Assembly (NCBI GenBank): GCA_005792865.1
Contig: SXQR01000221.1
Coordinates: 1 to 5,159, forward strand
DNA from: Flavobacterium sp.
Lineage (GTDB): Bacteria; Bacteroidota; Bacteroidia; Flavobacteriales; Flavobacteriaceae
Length of the DNA: 5,159 nucleotides
Direction of reading: 5' to 3'
Shown piece after piece: positions 1 to 4,726 of this stretch. Each line of letters starts with the position of its first letter. Within the stretch, counting starts at the first letter, position 1. A program made the position numbers and the translations under genes. Below the pieces are notes generated by a model. The model searched no databases. It was not told where the DNA came from and worked only from the letters and a program-made list of their open reading frames with translations.

Positions 1-335
1 ACCAGCTCGACGCGGTCGGTGGCCTCGGCCGTCGCGCCTTCAAAATAGACCAGCGCCTTGATGTTTTGATAGCCGAATTTCCCTTCGAGCGCCACATCGG
101 CCTGGCCGGCACCCTTTACCGAACCGACTTTTTTGTCATTGATATAAAAAATCACGCTGTCAACAACCTTGTTTTGCGGATTGTCAATTGCGAGAGCCAC
201 CTTTTCGCCCGGTTTATACTGCGCGTGCAGCAGCGAATTCTTGATGGCAAAGGGGTTTTCGTCCTTTTTTTGGTCACCGCATCGCGCCGCGACAAGGCTT
301 ATCATGATGAAAGCGAGCAGGTTGAATCTTTTCAT
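1..335 (-). CDS. Lipoprotein, N-terminal part; probable glutaminyl-peptide cyclotransferase (3' end outside window)
   Basis: Reading leftward from the ATG at 335 gives 111 complete codons, open at the window edge. Residues 1-18 are a lipoprotein signal (MKRFNLLAFIMISLVAAR) followed by Cys19-Gly-Asp, so the protein should be lipidated and anchored in an envelope membrane. The residue before the Cys is Arg, which is atypical (usually Gly, Ala or Ser). The mature part contains VVDSVIFYINDKKVGS (about 57-72) and FGYQNIKALVYFEG (87-100), then AEATDRVEL. From memory, this pattern matches the extra N-terminal domain of flavobacterial glutaminyl-peptide cyclotransferases, which convert N-terminal Gln of peptides to pyroglutamate. 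The catalytic beta-propeller would lie beyond the window, so the enzyme name is an inference; 'lipoprotein' is the safe call. The start is supported by the signal peptide and by a promoter about 40 bp upstream. It is transcribed divergently from the SRP RNA gene. Confidence 0.72.
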   Translation of the reverse strand, partial: MKRFNLLAFIMISLVAARCGDQKKDENPFAIKNSLLHAQYKPGEKVALAIDNPQNKVVDSVIFYINDKKVGSVKGAGQADVALEGKFGYQNIKALVYFEGATAEATDRVEL

Positions 336-375
336 GTCAATTTTGGATTTTCGGGCAGGAAATCCGCGCCGTGGC

Positions 376-408
376 TTGCGAAAATACAAAAAGATTGTAT
401 ATTTGCAA
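376..408. promoter_or_regulatory. Symmetric divergent promoter (SRP RNA rightward, lipoprotein leftward)
   Basis: A 33-bp inverted repeat has 14-nt arms (376-389 and 395-408, 12 of 14 positions paired) around a 5-nt centre. On the plus strand TTG (376-378), a 19-bp spacer and TATATTTG (398-405) match the Bacteroidota sigma-ABfr consensus TTG/TTTG...TAnnTTTG exactly, and place the RNA start at about 410, the first base of the SRP RNA helix. On the minus strand TTG (408-406), again 19 bp, and TATTTTCG (386-379) match with one mismatch, giving a start near 374 and a leader of roughly 40 nt before the lipoprotein ATG. Each strand's -33 element lies against the other strand's -7 element, so two polymerases could not bind at once. 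Confidence 0.75.
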
Positions 409-409
409 C

Positions 410-503
410 GGCAAGTCCTGCACGACCAGCTCCTGCAGAATCCTCCAGGGTGGGAACACAGCAAAGGTATGCGGTTGTAGCGGTGCGATGCAGGTCGCTT
501 GCC
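410..503 (+). ncRNA. ffs: Signal recognition particle RNA, small bacterial (4.5S) type
   Basis: The RNA partner of Ffh in the signal recognition particle, which delivers nascent membrane and exported proteins to FtsY and SecYEG. The diagnostic helix 8 is present: CAGG (446-449), GUG (450-452), GGAA tetraloop (453-456), CAC (457-459), AGCA (460-463). This is the same arrangement as E. coli CAGG-UCC-GGAA-GGA-AGCA, with a compensatory change in the three closing pairs. Below it, further segments pair: 442-444 with 465-467, 433-437 with 470-474, 429-431 with 479-481, 425-427 with 482-484, CCUGCA (417-422) with UGCAGG (489-494), and GGCAAG (410-415) with CUUGCC (498-503). The result is one long hairpin of 94 nt. 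The helix begins five bases after the -7 box and ends just before a T run and a terminator. There is no Alu domain, as expected for the short bacterial class. Ends are inferred from pairing; processing could shift them by a few bases. Confidence 0.9.
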
Positions 504-504
504 A

Positions 505-535
505 TTTTTTGATCTTCCTTTGGGAAGATTTTTTT
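505..535 (+). terminator. Intrinsic terminator of the SRP RNA gene
   Basis: The arms ATCTTCC (512-518) and GGAAGAT (523-529) pair perfectly around a TTTG loop and run straight into a T tract (530-535). A separate run of six T (505-510) follows the closing helix of the SRP RNA, so the RNA's own hairpin plus that run may give a first termination point and this hairpin a second. Confidence 0.85.
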
Positions 536-552
536 ATTTTTACCCTTTGCGT

Positions 553-586
553 TTGGAGCAATTTCCCGTTTTCCGTTATATCTTTT
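553..586 (+). promoter_or_regulatory. Possible promoter of the small secreted protein gene
   Basis: TTG (553-555, within GTTTGG) and TATCTTTT (579-586, 7 of 8 positions of TAnnTTTG) are 23 bp apart, at the long end of the usual spacing. TATATCTT two bases upstream is an alternative box. The implied leader is about 80 nt and holds a GC-rich hairpin (CCGGG 621-625 with CCCGG 635-639). A promoter is needed here because the SRP RNA terminator lies just upstream, but the match itself is only moderate. Confidence 0.4.
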
Positions 587-671
587 TTGTTGCTACGCAA
601 AAAAAAGGATGCCGCTGCAACCGGGGCTAGGCTGCCCGGAAAAATTCATCAACCTGCTAAAATTTATATTC

Positions 672-1070
672 ATGAAAAAGTTCATTCTCGCCCTGTTGTT
701 CGCCATCCCCGCCATCGCGCAAACCGATGTCAACGCCCAATTCGAGGCCTTTGAAAAGGAACTCACCGCCTACCGCGACAATCCGCTCGTCTCATCGGAA
801 AATTCCACCATCACGCCCGCACCTTGCGGCCAATATACCCTGAAATTCATGGTGACCGCCAAGGGATTTGACAAGATCGTGTCCGTTCCGCCGCCAAAGA
901 AACTCTGCGCCGACCTGGCCCGCTTCGACAAGAGCAAGAACCCAAACCAGGGTGACTGGGAATATGAGATCAAGCCCATCGGCAACCGCTATTACACCAT
1001 CCGCGGCCAGAAGAAAGGCGGCGATGGAACCGAGGAGTTTTATTATTATGAGCACAAGAGCAATAAGTGA
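672..1070 (+). CDS. Small secreted protein of unknown function
   Basis: A 132-aa protein that I do not recognise. Residues 1-16 (MKKFILALLFAIPAIA) form a typical signal peptide, with likely cleavage after Ala16 before Gln-Thr, so it should reach the periplasm or beyond. The mature part is about 116 residues and contains two cysteines, Cys52 in APCGQY and Cys79 in KKLCADL, that could form a disulfide. It has an aromatic, probably beta-rich C-terminal half (WEYEI, RYYTIRG, EEFYYYEHK) and no lipobox or T9SS tail. The reading frame is open further up to an ATG at 609, but that would put 21 residues before the signal peptide, and the AT-rich stretch directly before 672 fits a flavobacterial start. 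It is probably a single-gene unit, preceded by a terminator and followed by 157 bp of repeat-rich DNA. Confidence 0.8.
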   Translation: MKKFILALLFAIPAIAQTDVNAQFEAFEKELTAYRDNPLVSSENSTITPAPCGQYTLKFMVTAKGFDKIVSVPPPKKLCADLARFDKSKNPNQGDWEYEIKPIGNRYYTIRGQKKGGDGTEEFYYYEHKSNK

Positions 1071-1073
1071 CGA

Positions 1074-1136
1074 ATGTCGCATGTCATATGTCGAACGAAG
1101 TTATAAAGTTTGAAAGTTATAAGGTTTATAAAGTTG
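1074..1136. repeat. Short-period repeats: three ATGTCNN heptamers, then about five AAGTT octamers
   Basis: Three contiguous heptamers ATGTCGC, ATGTCAT and ATGTCGA (1074-1094) are followed by a degenerate 8-bp series from 1098: AAGTTATA, AAGTTTGA, AAGTTATA, AGGTTTAT, AAAGTTGG. The arrays begin three bases after the stop codon of the secreted protein gene. No coding frame spans them convincingly. Weak promoter-like words (TTTG 1109-1112, TAAAGTTG 1129-1136) lie inside but with only 16 bp between them, so I do not call a promoter. Confidence 0.6.
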
Positions 1137-1161
1137 GGAACCAACAGGTATTTGGTTAACC
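1133..1161. repeat. Overlapping inverted repeats before the SDR gene
   Basis: GTTGG (1133-1137) and CCAAC (1141-1145) pair around a GAA loop. AACCAA (1139-1144), which includes most of the second arm, can instead pair with TTGGTT (1152-1157), and GGTTAACC (1154-1161) is itself a palindrome. No T run follows, so this is not a standard terminator. It could be an operator or an RNA hairpin, or chance in a repeat-rich gap. Confidence 0.35.
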
Positions 1162-1200
1162 GAGATCGAACTGACAGCGGACAGGTGAAAGCTCCCTCAT

Positions 1201-1228
1201 TATTAATTATTAAATATTAACTATTAAT
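1201..1228. repeat. Heptamer array TATTAAN x4 abutting the SDR start codon
   Basis: Four contiguous heptamers, TATTAAT, TATTAAA, TATTAAC and TATTAAT, differ only in the last base. The final base of the array is the first base of the TTG start codon (1228-1230). The tract is almost pure A/T beside a GC-rich gene, as is usual for the unstructured leader just before a flavobacterial start, but the strict 7-bp period is not required for that. Confidence 0.75.
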
Positions 1229-2052
1229 TGAAAGTAGTCCTCATCACCGGCGCATCGTCGGGTATCGGCAAGGCCATCGGGGAATTCCTTGTGCAAAAAG
1301 GATACACGGTGTACGGCACCAGCCGAAACCCCGGGGGTTACACGTCATCGGGATTCCCGCTGCTCAAGCTCGATGTGCGCGATGCGGAAAGCATTCGCCA
1401 ATCCATTCAACAGGTTGTGGAAAAATCGGGCCGCATCGATGTTTTGATCAACAACGCCGGCGTGGGCATCACGGGTCCCATCGAGGAAATCCCCGCATCC
1501 GAGATCCGCAATAATTTCGAGACCAACCTCTTTGGGCCCATCGAGGTCATGAAAGCGGTGCTGCCGCAAATGCGCGCGCAGCAATCGGGGCTCATCATCA
1601 ACATCACCTCGATCGCGGGTTACATGGGCCTGCCGTACCGCGGCATCTATTCGGCTTCCAAGGGCGCGCTTGACCTGGTCACCGAGGCCATCCGCATGGA
1701 GGTCCGCGCACAGGGCATACACGTCACGAGCATCGCACCGGGCGATTTTGCCACCAACATTGCAGCGGGCCGCTATCACGCGCCGCTGGTCGTCGGTTCG
1801 GCATATGAAAAGCAGTACGGTGAAATCCTGCGCACGATGGACGCGCACGTGGATTCGGGCAGCGATCCGCTTGAGATGGCGCAGGCCGCGTATGTGGTGA
1901 TGCAGCAAAAGTCGCCCGAAGTCCACTATAAGGTGGGCGCGTTCATGCAGAAGTTTTCGGTGGCGCTCAAAAGGCTTCTTCCCGGCAAAATCTATGAAAA
2001 GATGCTGATGCGGCATTACGGGATGGATGCAAAGTCAAAAGTCAAAGTCTAA
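1228..2052 (+). CDS. Classical short-chain dehydrogenase/reductase (SDR), NADP(H)-type
   Basis: A 274-aa oxidoreductase with a Rossmann fold, presumably cytoplasmic as there is no signal peptide. The cofactor motif TGASSGIG is at 7-14, LDV at 48-50, NNAG at 75-78, and the active-site set is Asn100, Ser128 (NITSIAG), Tyr141 and Lys145 (YSASK), followed by PGDFATNI (171-178). Arg33 after the second strand (TSRNP) suggests NADP(H) rather than NAD(H). The tail after PGD, with YEKQYGEI and a C-terminal segment rich in basic residues, is like that of 17-beta-hydroxysteroid-dehydrogenase-like SDRs, but the substrate cannot be read from sequence. The start must be TTG at 1228: a TAA is directly upstream in frame, and TGASSGIG begins only six residues later, so no ATG can serve. 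The last codons (KSKVKV) and the stop are formed by a short repeat array. A hydrolase gene follows after 38 bp and may be co-transcribed. Confidence 0.93.
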   Translation: MKVVLITGASSGIGKAIGEFLVQKGYTVYGTSRNPGGYTSSGFPLLKLDVRDAESIRQSIQQVVEKSGRIDVLINNAGVGITGPIEEIPASEIRNNFETNLFGPIEVMKAVLPQMRAQQSGLIINITSIAGYMGLPYRGIYSASKGALDLVTEAIRMEVRAQGIHVTSIAPGDFATNIAAGRYHAPLVVGSAYEKQYGEILRTMDAHVDSGSDPLEMAQAAYVVMQQKSPEVHYKVGAFMQKFSVALKRLLPGKIYEKMLMRHYGMDAKSKVKV

Positions 2053-2064
2053 AGTCTAAAGGTC
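2031..2064. repeat. AAAGTCN repeat array running through the SDR stop codon
   Basis: Five near-identical units, AAAGTCA (2031), AAAGTCA (2038), AAAGTCT (2044, sharing one base with the previous unit), AAAGTCT (2051) and AAAGGTC (2058), give a period of 7 with one 6-bp step. The first three units encode the SDR C-terminus KSKVKV and its TAA; the rest lie in the gap before the hydrolase gene. The tail therefore looks like repeat-derived sequence, not conserved protein. Confidence 0.7.
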
Positions 2065-2090
2065 CAACGACTCCTATAACACATAAGCCG

Positions 2091-3032
2091 ATGAAATTCC
2101 TGGTCGCACTCCTGTTCACGAATCTGTTGGCCGCGCAGGTATTTCCGGCCGATACCCTTGTGACCGTCCCGGCCAATCCGGCAAAGGGATTCCATCACGA
2201 TTTTATCCTCTTCGTGCCCAAGAAGACACCCGTGGGCAAGACCACGTACCTGCTGGTGGAGCCCAACAATACGGGCCAGCTTTCCGACAGCGTCGCGGTA
2301 CACCGCAAGCACGCGGAATTTTTGGCGTCGGTAAGCTCGGTGGGGAACAATGTCTCTACCGAACTGCTCATTCCCTTACTGGTGCCGGTCTTTCCGCGGC
2401 CGGCCTCGCAACCGCTGATGTACACGCATGCGTTGGACCGCGACGTCATGGATGTTGCCGAGGGCCCACTTATGCGACCGGACCTCCAGCTTTTGGCAAT
2501 GGTCGAGGAGGCGCAAAAAATACTGAGCAAAATGAATGTGCCGGTCCATCCCCGGTTCCTGATGAGCGGATTTTCGGCCTCGGGGACATTTGTGAATCGC
2601 TTTTCAATGATCCATCCTGAAAAGATAAAGGCCCTGGCCATCGGCGGCTTCAATGGAAAACTCATGCACCCGCAAAAGCAGCTTGACGGCACGCCGCTCG
2701 ACTATCCGCTGGGCATCCACGACTTTGAAAAGCGTTTTGGGAAACCTTTCGACATCGCCGCATTCAGGAGCCTGCCGCAATACATCTACATGGGCAGCAT
2801 GGACGATAACGACTCGGTGGATTTCCAGGACGCATACGGCCCCGGGGAACGCGAGATCATCAATAATAAGCTCAGTCCCAATGTGCAGGAGCGTTTTGCC
2901 CTCTGCCGCAAGATCTACCAAGCCAACGGCGTGCGTGCCAACTTCCGCGTTTATGACGCCATCGGGCACCGGACCACGTCAAACATCAACCTGGACGTGA
3001 TTTACTTTTTTATGGAGCAGGTGAAGGAGTAG
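2091..3032 (+). CDS. Secreted alpha/beta-hydrolase-like protein, probable esterase
   Basis: A 313-aa protein with an N-terminal signal peptide (MKFLVALLFTNLLAAQ, cleavage likely between residues 15 and 20), so it is exported. The nucleophile elbow is LMSGFSASGTFVNRF, with the probable catalytic Ser162 in GFSAS and not the usual GxSxG. Downstream lie GSMDDNDSV (235-243), offering Asp239 or Asp241 as the acid, and YDAIGHRTT with His293 as the base, in the correct order for a Ser-Asp-His triad. The start region (DFILFVPKK, TTYLLVEPNNTG) fits the first strands of the fold and a possible oxyanion segment. The general look is that of secreted PHB-depolymerase/esterase-like hydrolases, but I cannot name a substrate. 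There is no T9SS tail. The gene lies 38 bp after the SDR stop in the same direction, so a two-gene operon is plausible; no terminator is visible after it. Confidence 0.75.
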   Translation: MKFLVALLFTNLLAAQVFPADTLVTVPANPAKGFHHDFILFVPKKTPVGKTTYLLVEPNNTGQLSDSVAVHRKHAEFLASVSSVGNNVSTELLIPLLVPVFPRPASQPLMYTHALDRDVMDVAEGPLMRPDLQLLAMVEEAQKILSKMNVPVHPRFLMSGFSASGTFVNRFSMIHPEKIKALAIGGFNGKLMHPQKQLDGTPLDYPLGIHDFEKRFGKPFDIAAFRSLPQYIYMGSMDDNDSVDFQDAYGPGEREIINNKLSPNVQERFALCRKIYQANGVRANFRVYDAIGHRTTSNINLDVIYFFMEQVKE

Positions 3033-3352
3033 TCGGTAGTAGCCATCAGCTGTCTCGGATCCGGTCAATCCGGAGGGAGGGAATCAGGATCGTCATGGTG
3101 ATAATGATCCCGTTGTTGCACCTGTATCCTGTAAAATTGCGTTAACCGTTAACTAAAAAGTCATCATTCATCGGTCGGAGCTGTCATCCAGGAGCAGTCG
3201 GGGGACAATACGTGCGGCCTGCGCGGATTGATCGGTCACTATCCACCCGCTACCAAAAACGAGGACCCACCGCCAGTCACAAACCACCAGGCACTGATAA
3301 CAATCAATGGTTCGGTGAAAAAAATGTATTAATATTGCCACCGCAAAATTCA
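3033..3352. other. 320-bp intergenic region without a recognisable gene
   Basis: No convincing protein or RNA gene on either strand. It contains a small hairpin (TCCGG 3060-3064 with CCGGA 3070-3074), a GGATC/GATCC pair without a T run, the double GTTAAC motif at 3141-3153, and two weak -7-like words, TAAAATTG (3132-3139) and TAATATTG (3330-3337), each 7 of 8 against TAnnTTTG but without a well-spaced -33 box. The promoter of the repeat protein gene must lie here, since the upstream gene ends about 320 bp away. The frame of that gene stays open back to a GTG at 3212, but those residues have no protein-like character and would bury the signal peptide. Confidence 0.5.
3141..3153. repeat. Paired GTTAAC palindromes, possible operator
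   Basis: GTTAAC-C-GTTAAC: two copies of a 6-bp palindrome separated by one base, so the 13-bp site is both a direct and an inverted repeat. It lies about 200 bp before the repeat protein start. Binding by a dimeric regulator is possible but unproven. Confidence 0.3.
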
Positions 3353-4669
3353 ATGACCAACCAAATGACCAAAATTACCCGCAAAATTTTCTTCCTTCTC
3401 CTGCTGGCCTGCACGCAATTCATATCCGCGCAGGGATTTAACGCATCGCCTTTGCAATGGAACGTCCCCGGCCTGGGAAACGATGAGTACAAAGTTTACG
3501 ATTCAGACCACAGCGTCATCGATTTCAACGGCGACGGCAAGCCGGACCTCGTCGATTCAAGTGACGGCGGTAACGTTTTTGTCAACGGGAGCCAAAAATA
3601 TTGGAAAGTGTACCTGAATACCGGTTCAGCGTTCAGCCAGACCGCCACCCAATGGAACATCCCAAACCTGGGGAATGACGAATACATCATATATGATTCG
3701 GATCACGGCGTCTATGACTTCAACGGCGACGACAAACCGGACCTGGTGGACTCCAGCGACGGCGGCAGCGTCTTCATGAACGGCGGCCAGCGCTACTGGA
3801 AAGTGTACCTGAACACGGGATCGGGATTCAGCGCGACCTTTGTTCAGTGGAACCTTCCGGCCATTGGCCCTGACGATTACAAGATCGCCTCTACGACGCA
3901 CAACGTGATCGACTTCAACGGCGACAACAAGCCGGACCTGATCGATTCAAGCGACAATGGCAATGTGTTCACGACCGGCAGCCAGAAATACTGGAAAGTG
4001 TACCTCAATACCGGATCCGGTTTTAGCGCCACGTTCATCCAGTGGAACATTCCCGTTATTGGCAGCGACGATTACAAGGCATCGGATACGACCCATAACG
4101 TCATCGATTTCAACGGCGACAACAAACCGGACCTGATCGATTCGAGCGACAACGGCAACGTGTTCATGACTGCAGGCCAACGGTTTTGGAAGGTTTACAT
4201 CAACAGCGGATCTGGTTTTGGCCAGGCGGCGGTGCAGTGGAACATACCCAATCTTGAAAGCTATGATTACGCGATTTACCACACCAGCCACAGCGTCCTA
4301 GACTTCAACAACGACAACAAGCCTGACCTGGTCGATTCAGGCGATGGCGGAAACGTTTTTCTTAACGGAAGCCAGAAGTTCTGGAAAGTGTACCTCAATA
4401 ATGGATCGAGCCTTTCGACCGTTGATCCTGCCCGCAGTGCTTTGCTGACTGTTTACCCGAATCCGGTGCGCGGCATGCTGAACCTGTTAGCGCAGGATCA
4501 TATCAGCTCGATCTCAATCTGCAATGCGCAGGGCCAGCGGGTCATGGCCGTTGCGGTAAATGACAGCAGTAGCGCAGTGGACGTGTCGCACCTGCCTGCC
4601 GGTGTTTATTTCGCCAGGGTCACGGCGTTGGATAACGCAGTTTCGGTGCAGCGGTTCGTCAAGGAGTAA
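3353..4669 (+). CDS. T9SS-secreted protein with five exact 65-residue FG-GAP/VCBS-like repeats
   Basis: A 438-aa protein in three parts. A signal peptide at about 1-26 (basic TKITRK, then FFLLLLACTQFISA, cleavage before Gln27) sends it through Sec. Five tandem repeats fill residues 35-99, 100-164, 165-229, 230-294 and 295-359. Each begins QWNxP, carries a calcium-binding-type DFNGDxKPDL motif (DFNNDNKPDL in the last), then D-S-x-D-x-G-x-VF and WKVYxNxGS. This resembles the FG-GAP/VCBS repeats that form beta-propeller blades. Residues 360-438 are a type A T9SS sorting domain: VYPNP (367-371), ISICNAQGQRV, VDVSHLPAGVYFARV and a basic end RFVKE. The protein is therefore predicted to cross the outer membrane by the type IX system and be released or attached at the surface. 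There is no catalytic domain, so binding to a glycan or another protein is the likely job. An ATG at 3365 gives an equally good signal peptide and may be the true start. Confidence 0.88.
   Translation: MTNQMTKITRKIFFLLLLACTQFISAQGFNASPLQWNVPGLGNDEYKVYDSDHSVIDFNGDGKPDLVDSSDGGNVFVNGSQKYWKVYLNTGSAFSQTATQWNIPNLGNDEYIIYDSDHGVYDFNGDDKPDLVDSSDGGSVFMNGGQRYWKVYLNTGSGFSATFVQWNLPAIGPDDYKIASTTHNVIDFNGDNKPDLIDSSDNGNVFTTGSQKYWKVYLNTGSGFSATFIQWNIPVIGSDDYKASDTTHNVIDFNGDNKPDLIDSSDNGNVFMTAGQRFWKVYINSGSGFGQAAVQWNIPNLESYDYAIYHTSHSVLDFNNDNKPDLVDSGDGGNVFLNGSQKFWKVYLNNGSSLSTVDPARSALLTVYPNPVRGMLNLLAQDHISSISICNAQGQRVMAVAVNDSSSAVDVSHLPAGVYFARVTALDNAVSVQRFVKE
3455..4429 (+). repeat. Five tandem 195-bp coding repeats
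   Basis: Units begin at the QWN codons at 3455, 3650, 3845, 4040 and 4235, so every unit is exactly 195 bp with no insertion or deletion. Units three and four are most alike. Differences within the conserved core are mostly at third codon positions. Confidence 0.95.
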
Positions 4670-4688
4670 CAAACCGCGGAAAAGGAAG

Positions 4689-4719
4689 TTTCATCTGTTG
4701 AAAATAAGATGTAGTTTTG
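4689..4719 (+). promoter_or_regulatory. Promoter of the transaldolase gene
   Basis: TAGTTTTG (4712-4719) matches the TAnnTTTG -7 consensus exactly. TTTC (4689-4692) is a one-mismatch -33 element with a 19-bp spacer, the same spacing as the SRP RNA promoter. Transcription would begin near 4724-4726, leaving a leader of a little over 90 nt before the ATG. It also shows that the transaldolase has its own promoter, separate from the repeat protein gene. Confidence 0.65.
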
Positions 4720-4726
4720 CGGCGCG

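Noticed and set aside
337..600. Minus-strand open frame of 87 codons across the SRP RNA and its terminator
   Set aside because: It is antisense to a well-supported RNA gene, crosses a terminator and a promoter, and has a basic, low-complexity protein without any motif.
621..639. CCGGG/CCCGG hairpin in the leader of the small secreted protein, as a terminator or riboswitch
   Set aside because: Only five pairs with a 9-nt loop, no T run, and no riboswitch core that I recognise; noted only as a leader hairpin.
609..671. Upstream ATG extension of the small secreted protein
   Set aside because: It would place 21 unrelated residues before an intact signal peptide and overlap the leader hairpin; ATG at 672 fits better.
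371..754. Plus-strand open frame of 127 codons over the SRP RNA
   Set aside because: It includes the RNA gene and its terminator and overlaps the real secreted protein gene in another frame; the translation has no domain.
1345..2016. Long minus-strand open frame (223 codons) opposite the SDR gene
   Set aside because: A shadow of GC-rich codons; its translation is rich in His, Arg and Asp with no fold signature, while the plus strand has every SDR motif.
3085..3111. GGATC...GATCC inverted repeat as terminator of the hydrolase gene
   Set aside because: The stem is interrupted and no T tract follows it.
3212..3352. GTG-initiated extension of the T9SS repeat protein
   Set aside because: The extra 47 residues have no homology-like features and would bury the signal peptide at 3353-3430.
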